Source: an uncultured beta proteobacterium (GTDB lineage Bacteria; Pseudomonadota; Gammaproteobacteria; Burkholderiales; Burkholderiaceae_B). From it: 10,422 nt of DNA. The translations under genes were made by a program, and so were the position numbers. Below, one piece after another: positions 1-7,799 of this stretch. The stretch is from contig CAIYWO010000453.1 in NCBI GenBank assembly GCA_903929925.1, positions 1 to 10,422 on the forward strand, read 5' to 3'. The number at the start of each line of letters is the position of its first letter. Within the stretch, counting starts at the first letter, position 1. The notes beneath the pieces are model-generated. The model saw only the letters and a list, made by a program, of their open reading frames with translations, ran no database searches and was not told where the DNA came from.

Positions 1-540
1 AAGCTCATTAACTCGCAGCCTGGTAAATTAAATTTTGCCTCCGCAGGTGTCGGCAGTGGGACACACTTCAACGGCGAAATGTTTAAAGGCATGGGCAAGC
101 TTGATATTGTGCACGTCCCCTATAAAGGTACTGGTGAGGCACTCGTCGACACGACAGCTGGACGCTCGGCATTCTATTGGTCCCCGCTTGGCCTGACGTT
201 GCCTTTCATTAAAGATGGCAAGCTCATCCCACTGGCTGTAAGCACTGAGAAGCGGGCAGCTTTGATGCCTGATATCCCAGCTATCTCAGAGATTATTCCC
301 GGAATGGTTTACGACCACTGGTACGGTCTGATGGCTCCCGGTAAAACACCTGCTGCAATTGTTGCCAAGATCTCTAAGGACGCTGGTGAGGTGCTCAATT
401 CTCCGGCTGTCGTCAAATCACTCAATGCCCAGGGCGTGATCCCCGCCCCGACAACACCAGAGCAATTTAACAAGTTTATTGCCGCAGAGATCAAACGTCT
501 GGGTGATGTAGTGATCAGCGCCAATATTCCGCGTCAATAA
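1..540 (+). CDS. Bug/TctC-family periplasmic solute receptor, 5' end missing
   Basis: C-terminal 179 residues of a tripartite tricarboxylate transporter (TTT) substrate-binding protein. The frame is open from base 1, so the signal peptide and first lobe lie outside the window. Full-length family members are about 320-330 residues. Visible family hallmarks are the PGKLNFASAGVGSGTH segment, the HVPYKG motif followed by a G-x-A-L helix, the late DIPAISE segment and the WYGLMAPGKTP stretch that leads into the C-terminal helices. Such proteins bind small carboxylates in the periplasm and deliver them to TctAB-type permeases. The stop codon is 38 bp upstream of the cupin gene on the same strand, so the two are probably co-transcribed, with this receptor supplying the substrate of the cupin/ThDP genes (inference). 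The ligand cannot be predicted. An ATG exists at 79, but the homology clearly continues upstream of it, so that is not the real start. Confidence 0.93.
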   Translation, partial: KLINSQPGKLNFASAGVGSGTHFNGEMFKGMGKLDIVHVPYKGTGEALVDTTAGRSAFYWSPLGLTLPFIKDGKLIPLAVSTEKRAALMPDIPAISEIIPGMVYDHWYGLMAPGKTPAAIVAKISKDAGEVLNSPAVVKSLNAQGVIPAPTTPEQFNKFIAAEIKRLGDVVISANIPRQ

Positions 541-578
541 GTATCTGCCTCCAACATTGCCAACTTGATAGGAATCCT

Positions 579-974
579 ATGAGCAAGTCCGCTCCAACAA
601 GTCACCAGACTGCCTTCACAAGCCATATTGCAGAAGTCCTTTGGCAGGAATTCCCCGGACATCACGGGGGAGCACTATCCAAGGCGCTTGTCTCTGAAGA
701 AAACTCGGGCAGCAAGCGGATTGATTATAGGATCTCCTCGTACGAACCGATGGCTTATGTTGAGGAGCATGTCCACCAAGTGCAAGAGCAAATCTATCAT
801 GTGCTCAAAGGCGAAGGTATCTTGACTCTCAACGAACAAAAGAAGCTGATGCGAGAACATGACTACGTCTACATTCCTCCAGGCGTCAGACATAGCTTCA
901 CGAATACTGGGCTCGATACCTTAGTTTTTTTAGTCATCACCACACCGGTGCATGATGAAGTCACCCCTCTTTAA
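579..974 (+). CDS. Small single-domain cupin protein
   Basis: A 131-residue protein with both cupin motifs. Motif 1 is HVHQVQE (His64, His66, Glu70) with a following Gly80. Motif 2 is P100-x-G102-x-x-H105-x3-N109. These supply the three His and one Glu that normally bind a divalent metal, so a metal-containing beta-barrel is expected. No signal peptide is seen, so it is probably cytoplasmic. Cupins of this size include dioxygenases, isomerases, decarboxylases and simple ligand-binding proteins, and the sequence does not choose among them. The ATG at 579 is preceded by ATAGGAA, a modest ribosome-binding site. The gene sits between a Bug receptor (38 bp upstream) and a ThDP enzyme (34 bp downstream), which suggests an accessory catalytic step on the same substrate or product. 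The fold assignment is firm; the function is unknown. Confidence 0.88.
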   Translation: MSKSAPTSHQTAFTSHIAEVLWQEFPGHHGGALSKALVSEENSGSKRIDYRISSYEPMAYVEEHVHQVQEQIYHVLKGEGILTLNEQKKLMREHDYVYIPPGVRHSFTNTGLDTLVFLVITTPVHDEVTPL

Positions 975-1008
975 TTTTTCGTCTCAACTTCATACAGCGG
1001 ACTAGAAC

Positions 1009-2787
1009 ATGGCAATGATGAAAGGCGGCCAATTGATCGCCGAGACATTGGTACAAGAACGCATACCGTATATCTTCGGGATTTGTGGTCACGGTAACGT
1101 CGGGATTCTGGACGCGTTGTATGACGTACGCGACAAGATTCAATTGATCTCGCCGCGGCACGAGCAGTGCGCCGGGCACATGGCTGACGCCTATTATCGC
1201 GTCAAGCACCGCCCTGTCGCGACACTCACGTCAACGGGACCCGGATCCGCCAACCTCGTTATGTCGCTCGCCACGGCGCTGTCCGACTCCTCAGCGTTTA
1301 TGGCTATTACGGCAAACGTGCCGACCTCTCAACATAACCGCGCTCCTTTTCAAGAACTCTACAAACACAACCAAGCAGACTTCGCACAAGTGCTACGCCC
1401 TGTGGTGAAGCGCGCTTTTCAACCAACGCGTGTTGACATGCTGCCGCTGGCTTTGCGACAAGCAATGGATACCATGGTCACCGGGAGACCTGGCCCGGTG
1501 AACCTCGACATCCCTTACAACGTGTTTCAAGAAGAGGCAGATGTTGAGCTACCTGCGCGCTCACACATCGACCGTCCACACCGCCCCGGTGCGAGCGACT
1601 ACGACATCACTGCAGCGCTAGAGCTTCTTGAGCAAGCGCGCCAGCCAGTACTGTTCATTGGCCACGGTGCAACGCTCGCTGAAGCAGGTCCCGAAATTAC
1701 CGAGTTCGTGAACAAATATGGCATCCCAGTTATCACCTCGCCTAACGGGATGGGCTGCGTGGACGGCAACAACCCCCTAGCACTCGGCTTTATAGGACGA
1801 AACGGCGCTTACCCCGCCAATCAGGCCGGCAGATTTGCTGATTTAGTCATCACGATCGGTACACGTTTCGATGACAGATCCTCATCAACTTGGCTGCCGG
1901 GCTATTCATGGAATTTCCCCACAACAAAATTGATTCATGTTGATATTGATCCACAAGAGTTAGGGCGTAACTACCCGCCAACGCTCGGTATCATTGCTGA
2001 TGCCAAAACGTTTATGGGTCAATTATTGGCGGGCGCGTTCGCGAGGTCTGAACTCCATGCAGCTAAATGGGCTGCGTGGCGTGATCAGGTGCAAACTTGG
2101 CAAAGCGAGTGGGATAAATTTGTTTCGCCCCACTTTTCTGATTCAACCAGCCCCTTGCGCCCCGAGTTTGTCGTAGCTGCAGTCCAGCAGATGCTGCCCG
2201 ATGATGCCATTCTGTCTCTCGACTCGGGGGTCCATCACAACTGGTTTATGCAATTCTGGCGTGCAAAGCATCCACAGAGCATGTTGAACAGCTGGGGCTA
2301 TTCTTCTATGGGCTTTGGTGTGTGCGGAATTCTTGGCGCGCAACTGGCAGCCCCTGATCGTCCTTGTGTCGCAGTTGTTGGCGATGGTGGCTTTACCATG
2401 GCGCCCTACGTTCTGTGCACTGCGGTGGAATACAACCTACCAGTCGTCTGGATCGTCTGGAACAACTTCGCTTGGGGCGCTATTCGCGATCTACAGTACG
2501 GCCTGTTTGACGGTCGAGAAATCGGTACAGCTTTTTATAAAGGGCAAACCGGAGAGCAATACAATCCCGACTTCGCAGCTTGGGCAAAAGCTTGTGGTGC
2601 TGATGGGATCACCGTGACAAAGCCTCAGGATCTAAAAGGCGCCATTGAACGTGCGATTAAAAATAAACGCCCATGTGTGATTGACGTACACGTCGACGCG
2701 AACGTGCGTCCACCATCAACGGGTACCTGGCAACTGCCACCCATTCCCTACAAGGAACCGATTTACGGCAAACCACATGCTCGTTAA
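1009..2787 (+). CDS. ThDP-dependent enzyme of the acetolactate synthase superfamily
   Basis: A 592-residue cytoplasmic enzyme with the three-domain layout of acetolactate synthase and benzoylformate decarboxylase: an N-terminal pyrimidine-binding domain (about residues 5-170), a central domain (about 195-335) and a C-terminal pyrophosphate-binding domain (about 390-560). Glu52 in SPRHEQCAGHMADAY is the expected cofactor-activating glutamate. GDGG at 458-461 followed by WNN (484-486) is the ThDP/Mg motif. The segment TSTGPGSANL is also typical. A GxxGHGNV stretch near residue 24 resembles the IolD trihydroxycyclohexanedione hydrolase branch, but the rest does not look like IolD. The likely chemistry is carboligation, decarboxylation or C-C cleavage of a 2-oxo acid or dione. 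No regulatory small subunit gene is adjacent, which argues against a biosynthetic IlvB. The ATG at 1009 is chosen because it lies 34 bp after the cupin stop; in-frame ATGs at 1015 and 1018 are alternatives, and the ribosome-binding site is weak. Substrate unknown. Confidence 0.9.
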   Translation: MAMMKGGQLIAETLVQERIPYIFGICGHGNVGILDALYDVRDKIQLISPRHEQCAGHMADAYYRVKHRPVATLTSTGPGSANLVMSLATALSDSSAFMAITANVPTSQHNRAPFQELYKHNQADFAQVLRPVVKRAFQPTRVDMLPLALRQAMDTMVTGRPGPVNLDIPYNVFQEEADVELPARSHIDRPHRPGASDYDITAALELLEQARQPVLFIGHGATLAEAGPEITEFVNKYGIPVITSPNGMGCVDGNNPLALGFIGRNGAYPANQAGRFADLVITIGTRFDDRSSSTWLPGYSWNFPTTKLIHVDIDPQELGRNYPPTLGIIADAKTFMGQLLAGAFARSELHAAKWAAWRDQVQTWQSEWDKFVSPHFSDSTSPLRPEFVVAAVQQMLPDDAILSLDSGVHHNWFMQFWRAKHPQSMLNSWGYSSMGFGVCGILGAQLAAPDRPCVAVVGDGGFTMAPYVLCTAVEYNLPVVWIVWNNFAWGAIRDLQYGLFDGREIGTAFYKGQTGEQYNPDFAAWAKACGADGITVTKPQDLKGAIERAIKNKRPCVIDVHVDANVRPPSTGTWQLPPIPYKEPIYGKPHAR

Positions 2788-2797
2788 TTAAAGCAAA
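2788..2797. other. 10-bp gap between convergent genes
   Basis: The + strand ThDP gene stops at TAA (2785-2787) and the - strand flavoprotein gene stops at TGA (2800-2798). Only ten AT-rich bases lie between them. I see no hairpin with a T-run on either strand here, so transcripts from the two operons probably run into each other's 3' ends or end by another mechanism. Confidence 0.8.
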
Positions 2798-4480
2798 TCA
2801 AGTCCGAGATGCTGCATCGCGGGCTGCAAGATACCCAAAAGTCAAGGCGGGGCCCAGCGTAATGCCGGGTCCCGGGTAGGCCCCGTTCATCACGGAGGCC
2901 ATGTCATTACCACAGGCATATAACCCAGCAATCACTCTATCGTTGGAGTCGAGGACGCGAGCCGTTCCATCTGTGATGAGCCCGGCGGACATCCCCAAGT
3001 CCGAGGGGATAATTTCAACGGCATAAAATGGCGCTCGCCTGATTGCTGCAACACAAGGGTTCGGGCGCTGATCCGCGTCGCCAAGATGGCGTTGATAGGC
3101 ATTCGAGCCACGACCGAACATCGGATCCTCGCCACGCACAGCATGCTCGTTGAAGGAGTTAACCGTGTTCGTCAACGCATCAACTGAAACTCCAAGCTTT
3201 GCCGCTAATTCAACAATCGAGTCCGCACGCTTCAAATAACCCGACTCAATATCTGCATCCAATGCTTGTGTAAAAGGTTTTATTTTGCCGAGCCCATACT
3301 TCCATAAAAACTGACTGTCGCAAACGAGATAGGCCGGGATCGCACTATTCTGCGGACTCACCTGAGCTTTCACAAACTCGTGATACGACACTGCTTCATT
3401 GACAAAGCGCTTACCGAGTTGATTAACAGCAATCACTCCAGGTTTTGCGCGATCGGTCACCGTGTGTGGATAGACACCAAGGGATTGATCCTTTCGTCGA
3501 AAAACTGACACGGGCACCCAAAATCCGCCCGAGTGGGTTGCCAAAGACATCTTCGCACCAAGCGTTTCTGTTGCCAGCTCCGCACCGCGCGCCTTCGTGT
3601 CGGACATCACGCACGCGCTGATATCACTCAGGCCATCTGGGATGTATTTTTTCCTGAGTGCCACGCTATGCGATATGCCACCCGTTGCAAGAATGACCGC
3701 TTTGTCCGCAGCGATCTCCTGCACATGCTCAGCTATAGTGGCCTGAACGCCAGTCACGCGCTCACCGCCAGGTGTACTTAACAAGCCAATTACCGGGGCC
3801 TCTACTTGAACTGTTACGCCTAGATCCAACACTGACTTGTAGAGTCGACCGGCTAGCGCGTTACCCAGATATAGCGTGGTGCCGCGTGACTGAGTAAGAC
3901 GTTGCTGCACGTAACGCGCAACCAACTTTATTACGTGGATCGTTGAGCCTAACGAACGACCCACGCGGCGCAGATGCGGGATATCTTCTCGACTCACCAT
4001 CATTCCGCCAAACAGCATAAACTCAGGCAAGGGCCAGCGTAATTGACTGAAATGATTACCTAATTCGCGCCCATCAAACGGCACTGGCTCCAACACACGT
4101 CCACCGAGTGTCGCACCAGACAAATCGGGGTAGTAATCTGGATATCGTTTAACAGGACGCAGTTTGAGTGTCGTATGTTGCTCAAGGTACTGGATGGCCG
4201 GGTCGCATGCGTCGAGGAACACCCCCAGGCGCCCATCAACATCCGGGACCGTCTGATTCAAGTAGTCGACGACAGCTTCTCGACTATCTTCCAGACCGGC
4301 AGACGCCATCTTGTGGTTAGCGGGGATCCAAACCATCCCACCTGACACTGCTGTCGTACCGCCAATGTGCGATGAAGACTCCAGCAACAGTACCGATTGC
4401 CCCTCAATCGCTGCAACAGCAGCAGCGCACAGTCCAGCTGCGCCGCTACCAACGACGATGACATCGTATCGATTACGCAT
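2798..4480 (-). CDS. FAD-dependent oxidoreductase, 3-ketosteroid Delta1-dehydrogenase / fumarate reductase flavoprotein family
   Basis: A 560-residue flavoprotein of the FAD_binding_2 family. The N-terminal Rossmann motif is GSGAAG (residues 11-16), followed by Glu34, the likely FAD ribose ligand, and then GGTTAVSGGMVWIP. ATGG at about 266-269 is the second FAD-contact motif. The C-terminal YACGNDMASV and YPGPGITLGPA segments close the FAD site. Tyr535-x3-Gly539 matches the Tyr/Gly pair used by 3-ketosteroid Delta1-dehydrogenases to bind and polarise the substrate carbonyl, and a PDYYPDLSGA stretch (114-123) resembles the same family. The expected reaction is alpha,beta-dehydrogenation (or the reverse reduction) next to a carbonyl. 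The substrate need not be a steroid, because no other steroid genes are present. No signal peptide is seen, so it is probably cytoplasmic. The start is 9 bp after the SDR stop, with an AGG overlapping that stop, so the genes are probably translationally linked. Confidence 0.88.
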   Translation of the reverse strand: MRNRYDVIVVGSGAAGLCAAAVAAIEGQSVLLLESSSHIGGTTAVSGGMVWIPANHKMASAGLEDSREAVVDYLNQTVPDVDGRLGVFLDACDPAIQYLEQHTTLKLRPVKRYPDYYPDLSGATLGGRVLEPVPFDGRELGNHFSQLRWPLPEFMLFGGMMVSREDIPHLRRVGRSLGSTIHVIKLVARYVQQRLTQSRGTTLYLGNALAGRLYKSVLDLGVTVQVEAPVIGLLSTPGGERVTGVQATIAEHVQEIAADKAVILATGGISHSVALRKKYIPDGLSDISACVMSDTKARGAELATETLGAKMSLATHSGGFWVPVSVFRRKDQSLGVYPHTVTDRAKPGVIAVNQLGKRFVNEAVSYHEFVKAQVSPQNSAIPAYLVCDSQFLWKYGLGKIKPFTQALDADIESGYLKRADSIVELAAKLGVSVDALTNTVNSFNEHAVRGEDPMFGRGSNAYQRHLGDADQRPNPCVAAIRRAPFYAVEIIPSDLGMSAGLITDGTARVLDSNDRVIAGLYACGNDMASVMNGAYPGPGITLGPALTFGYLAARDAASRT

Positions 4481-4489
4481 ACACGCAAC

Positions 4490-5212
4490 CTAGACTAAAC
4501 CACCATTAGGCTGAATGATCTGACCGTGGATCCATGAAGCGCGCTCCGACGCGAGGAACGCCACCACATCGGCTACCTCGTGGGTCTTGCCGATACGATT
4601 AAAAGGACTCATTGAGGCGGCACGCTGTTTCTGCTCGTCAGTCTTACCTGCATTGAACAGATCAGTATCCACGGCACCCGGCGCAACACCATTCACTCGA
4701 ACACCACGTGGGCCTAACTCTTTACCCATTGAGCGCAATAGGGATTCGACTGCCGCCTTAGTCGCCGTGTAAGGACCGCCACCGGGCACGGCATTGCGAA
4801 CCATCGAAGTGGTGATGCCGATAATTGACCCACCATCCAGAACCTCTTTGGCCGCCTCGGTCAGTACATTGAATGCACCAAAGACGTTAACTTCCATCAG
4901 TTTCCGAAAATTGTCGTGGGTGAACTGTCCCATGGGCACATAAGGCTGATTAATGCCTGCGTTGACGATAACCGTCTGCGGACGGGTGCCAAAATCTTTG
5001 GTTGCTTGCGCGAAAACGCTGTGCACAGCTGAAGGATCGCACACATCGGCTGCATAAGCCTTAATCTGACCCGCCTTCTCTTGAGCTTTTGCCTCTTCCG
5101 GTTTACTGACGTAGGTAAACGCCACGCGGAAACCGTCTCGTGCCAACGCCTGCACGCAGGCTGCGCCGATGCCCCGCGAACCACCAAATACTATCGCTAA
5201 AGGTTGTGTCAT
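4490..5212 (-). CDS. Classical SDR-family NAD(P)-dependent oxidoreductase
   Basis: A 240-residue short-chain dehydrogenase/reductase of usual length. The cofactor motif is GGSRGIG (10-16). VNAG (83-86) stands for the usual NNAG. The catalytic set is complete: Asn109, Ser136, Tyr148 and Lys152 in YTATK. The PG motif follows at 178-179, and the C-terminal IHGQIIQPNGG is the normal FabG-like ending. It should oxidise an alcohol or reduce a ketone in the cytoplasm. The end of the second strand lacks an obvious Asp and has Tyr34-Val-Ser-Lys37, which leans towards NADP(H), but this is only an inference. The ATG at 5212 has an AGAGAGAG purine run just upstream as ribosome-binding site. It lies 46 bp after a Bug receptor gene and 9 bp before the flavoprotein gene, so all three are probably one operon. 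Substrate unknown. Confidence 0.92.
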   Translation of the reverse strand: MTQPLAIVFGGSRGIGAACVQALARDGFRVAFTYVSKPEEAKAQEKAGQIKAYAADVCDPSAVHSVFAQATKDFGTRPQTVIVNAGINQPYVPMGQFTHDNFRKLMEVNVFGAFNVLTEAAKEVLDGGSIIGITTSMVRNAVPGGGPYTATKAAVESLLRSMGKELGPRGVRVNGVAPGAVDTDLFNAGKTDEQKQRAASMSPFNRIGKTHEVADVVAFLASERASWIHGQIIQPNGGLV

Positions 5213-5258
5213 GTTCTCTCTCTAGTTATTTTGTCGTAGCCGTAGATTATCAAAGAAA

Positions 5259-6233
5259 TTAAGTCGCCGTAATACCCGCTTCTTTAATGAGCTTTTCCCA
5301 ACGGGCCATTTCTTCAAGCACCATCTGCTGCGCTTGTTCGCGGCTATTACCGACCGCATCAAGTCCCTGCTTGCTCAACTGCTCTTGTGCAGCAGGTGAC
5401 TTCACCACCGCAACAATTTCCTTGTTGAGTTGATTGAGCACTTCGTTCGGAGTGCCTGCTGGCGCAGCAAAACCTATCCAAAAGCGCATCGCCATGTTAG
5501 GCAGACCCACATCAACCGCTGAGGGCACATCAGGAAGTGCCGGCGATCGTTGCGTGTCAGTTATCAGCAGCGCACGCAGTCGACCGGACTTAATAGAAGG
5601 CAACACTGTCGGCAGAGAAGACACCAGCGCCTGCACCTGACCACCAAGCAAATCGGCCAGAACAGCACTCGCTCCTTTATAGGGTACGTGCGTCATATTG
5701 ATGCCCGTCAAGCTTTTCAGCAGCTCGCTACCTAAATGCGTGTTCGTGCCAACTCCGCCCGATCCAAAAAACATCTTATTTGGATTTTTCTTAACCAGCG
5801 CGATAAACTCTTCAAAAGTCTTGACTGGCAAGTCTGCATTGACGACTAAGACATGCGGCACAGAGGCGGCAATCGTAATCATTGAAAAGCTTTTCTTCGG
5901 ATCAAACTGCAGATCTTTAATTAATCCTGCAGCAATCGCAAACGACGTTTCTGCCGTGAGTAAGGTGTATCCATCAGGATTGGCGCGCGCTACTGCATTC
6001 CAGCCGATGGTCCCGCCACCACCTACGCGATTCTCAACAATCACTGGTTGCTTCAAGCGTTCGGTGAGATGTTGGGAAACGATACGCGCCACGATATCGG
6101 TACCGCCACCCGCTGAATAAGGGACAACGACGTTGACTGGCTTTCTTGGATAACCGCTATCCGCGTTAGCAATACCCGTCATACTTAACGCACCGATTGC
6201 GGCAAGGTATTGATTGAAGTCTCTGCGTCTCAT
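5259..6233 (-). CDS. Bug/TctC-family periplasmic solute receptor with twin-arginine-like signal
   Basis: A 324-residue TTT-type receptor of full family length. The N-terminus MRRRDFNQYL followed by a hydrophobic stretch and ANA/DS (cleavage near residue 24) looks like a signal peptide. The RRDF start resembles a twin-arginine (Tat) motif, although Sec export cannot be excluded. The ligand-loop signature VPYSAGGGTDIVAR (37-50), then NPDGYTLL, the FGSGGVGTNTH segment, THVPYKG and LPDVPS are all present. It would bind a small carboxylate in the periplasm. The open frame extends to a TTG at 6245, but the ATG at 6233 is preferred because GGAG (6240-6243) lies exactly 6 nt before it. It sits between the CoA-transferase gene (66 bp upstream) and the SDR gene (46 bp downstream), so it is probably the dedicated uptake receptor of this operon. 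Confidence 0.94.
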   Translation of the reverse strand: MRRRDFNQYLAAIGALSMTGIANADSGYPRKPVNVVVPYSAGGGTDIVARIVSQHLTERLKQPVIVENRVGGGGTIGWNAVARANPDGYTLLTAETSFAIAAGLIKDLQFDPKKSFSMITIAASVPHVLVVNADLPVKTFEEFIALVKKNPNKMFFGSGGVGTNTHLGSELLKSLTGINMTHVPYKGASAVLADLLGGQVQALVSSLPTVLPSIKSGRLRALLITDTQRSPALPDVPSAVDVGLPNMAMRFWIGFAAPAGTPNEVLNQLNKEIVAVVKSPAAQEQLSKQGLDAVGNSREQAQQMVLEEMARWEKLIKEAGITAT

Positions 6234-6239
6234 GAAGTG

Positions 6240-6243
6240 CTCC
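6240..6243 (-). promoter_or_regulatory. Ribosome-binding site that decides the Bug receptor start
   Basis: GGAG on the - strand, 6 nt before the ATG at 6233. An alternative TTG start at 6245 would place this Shine-Dalgarno sequence inside the coding region and would put four extra residues before the signal peptide. The ATG is therefore the better start. Confidence 0.75.
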
Positions 6244-6299
6244 AATGTATTTTTTTTGTTTGCTATAAATTGATTAGATTAACGATAAGCGCTGTTGGC

Positions 6300-7766
6300 T
6301 CAAGTCGAAAGCCAGACTGGCTGATCCATCCCGAAATGAGGGGCGGGTCTTACCCACCTTGGCATCGTTTCAGACATTTGCAAAACGGGTCCCAGCGTCA
6401 GCATTTTTCCGTGATTAGGCGTCTCCGTCCTGACATAGAGCTTTTCAACCTCGGCGTCTGTCATGGATCCAGGTGCCGCATCGAATGAATCAAGTAGCCC
6501 GCGGCGCTGTATAAACATCGCAGACTGACAAAGCGATACATTGACCTCGTAACTGCCACCCTCTTTTGCTCTGCGCGCCAAAGCGAGCATGACGCCAAGC
6601 GCACCCAGATATCCCGTCAAATAGTCACACATCGGTGCAAACACGAGTTTTGGTTGACCTGCGCCGATAGCTTCGCCGTAGGTATGGCAAATGCCCGTCA
6701 CCGCCTGGGCAACCTGCTCCCAACCCGCACGACCTTGAAACGGGCCGCCGCTACCGAAACAGCTCACAGACAAATGAATCAGCCCCGGGCATAGATCAAA
6801 TAACTGCTCTCTACCAAAGCCCTTTTTCGTCAGTGCGCCTGGGCGATAGCCATCGATTACAACGTCAGCTGTCTGCACGAGATCGCGAAAGATTGCTGCT
6901 TGTTCCGTCACTTCAAAATCAAGAAAGCAGCTGCGCTTGCCATGACTGGTATCGCGCACATGCTCAGCGACCTGAGGTAGATGCGGAGCCGTCACCATCA
7001 ATACGTCTGCGCCATGCTCACCTAGAGTTCGACCTGCAATCGGCCCTGCAAGAATCCGAGTGAGGTCTAAGGTACGGATACCATCAAGTGGGCGAGTCCC
7101 GCCGACCAAGGGCTTGGGCGTCCCCTCTCGTACCTTGCGAATCTCAATAACAGGACGCGCACTCAAATATTGACCTTGCGGATGCGCAAGCCACTCGGCA
7201 GGCGTTCGGATCAAGCCACCGCAGGCGCCGGCGTCTGCAATCGCTTGCTCTAGGTCCTCGCCTTTCCACCGCCCAACACTTGAAGAAACACCCTCTACCG
7301 TGTTTTCGCACTGCAATACGCCGAGTACCTTCTGAGACAAACTGGGCAAATTAAGATGCGGTAAGAACCACCTGCTGTCTTTGGTTGCCCAGGGCTGCGT
7401 CACTGTCAGCATTTGTGCCATCGAATCGGAAGGCGGTACTGGTGCGTACAGACCATCAGGTTTTTGTTTACGCGTGTAGTCCACTGTACGCAAAGACGCC
7501 GCAGCGTGCGCCAAGTCTACGGCCAAACCTTGCCGCCTTCCATGGCGCAACTCCCAAAGGTCATTTGCCGCGATACCGATCGTAGTTAAGACGGCAGAAA
7601 CAGTCTCCCCAACCTTATACGGCGTCTTATAAAAAGGATCCGCTCCAGATAGCCCGATTCCTTCGCTCGGATTCGAGAGACCTCTTATGCTAAGAAGCTC
7701 TTCGATAGCAGAGCGAAACCCTTTTGGTTTGTCGGTCAAATTAAATTCTGTACTTTGGAAAGGCAC
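6300..7766 (-). CDS. Type III (CaiB/BaiF) CoA-transferase with rearranged two-part architecture
   Basis: A 488-residue member of the CaiB/BaiF family, which moves CoA between carboxylates. The order is unusual. Residues 50-215 resemble the C-terminal part of the family (the ELRHGRRQG helix turn, then EWLAHPQGQYL at 191-201). Residues 225-420 resemble the N-terminal part, with RPLDGIRTLDLTRILAGPIA at 225-244, GKRSCFLDF, DVVIDGYRPG and then GRAGWEQVAQA. Asp381 in FAPMCDYLTGYLGA aligns with the catalytic aspartate of formyl-CoA transferase (Asp169). The first half has no matching Asp segment, so one active site is expected. The start is GTG at 7766, with AGGA (7775-7778) 8 nt upstream. It follows the HepT-like gene by 33 bp and precedes a Bug receptor gene by 66 bp, which suggests activation of the imported acid. 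Similar permuted proteins of about 480 residues probably exist, so this may be a known subgroup. Confidence 0.88.
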   Translation of the reverse strand: MPFQSTEFNLTDKPKGFRSAIEELLSIRGLSNPSEGIGLSGADPFYKTPYKVGETVSAVLTTIGIAANDLWELRHGRRQGLAVDLAHAAASLRTVDYTRKQKPDGLYAPVPPSDSMAQMLTVTQPWATKDSRWFLPHLNLPSLSQKVLGVLQCENTVEGVSSSVGRWKGEDLEQAIADAGACGGLIRTPAEWLAHPQGQYLSARPVIEIRKVREGTPKPLVGGTRPLDGIRTLDLTRILAGPIAGRTLGEHGADVLMVTAPHLPQVAEHVRDTSHGKRSCFLDFEVTEQAAIFRDLVQTADVVIDGYRPGALTKKGFGREQLFDLCPGLIHLSVSCFGSGGPFQGRAGWEQVAQAVTGICHTYGEAIGAGQPKLVFAPMCDYLTGYLGALGVMLALARRAKEGGSYEVNVSLCQSAMFIQRRGLLDSFDAAPGSMTDAEVEKLYVRTETPNHGKMLTLGPVLQMSETMPRWVRPAPHFGMDQPVWLST

Positions 7767-7774
7767 GTGAGCAG

Positions 7775-7778
7775 TCCT
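7775..7778 (-). promoter_or_regulatory. Ribosome-binding site of the GTG-started CoA-transferase gene
   Basis: AGGA on the - strand, 8 nt before the GTG at 7766. It supports a GTG start; no ATG is available nearby in this frame. Confidence 0.65.
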
Positions 7779-7799
7779 TGAATCGCTACCACAAAAAAA

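Noticed and set aside
5698..6120. 140-codon + strand open frame inside the - strand Bug receptor gene
   Set aside because: It is fully antisense to a well-supported gene, and its translation shows no recognisable motif. It is most simply a by-product of codon bias.
6250..6257. T8 run after the receptor start region, read as a + strand terminator
   Set aside because: No GC-rich hairpin precedes it, and no + strand gene ends there.
7793..7799. T7 run (- strand) directly after the HepT-like stop, read as a terminator
   Set aside because: No stable stem precedes it; the only palindrome nearby is GATATC. The ribosome-binding site and start of the CoA-transferase gene follow within 33 bp.
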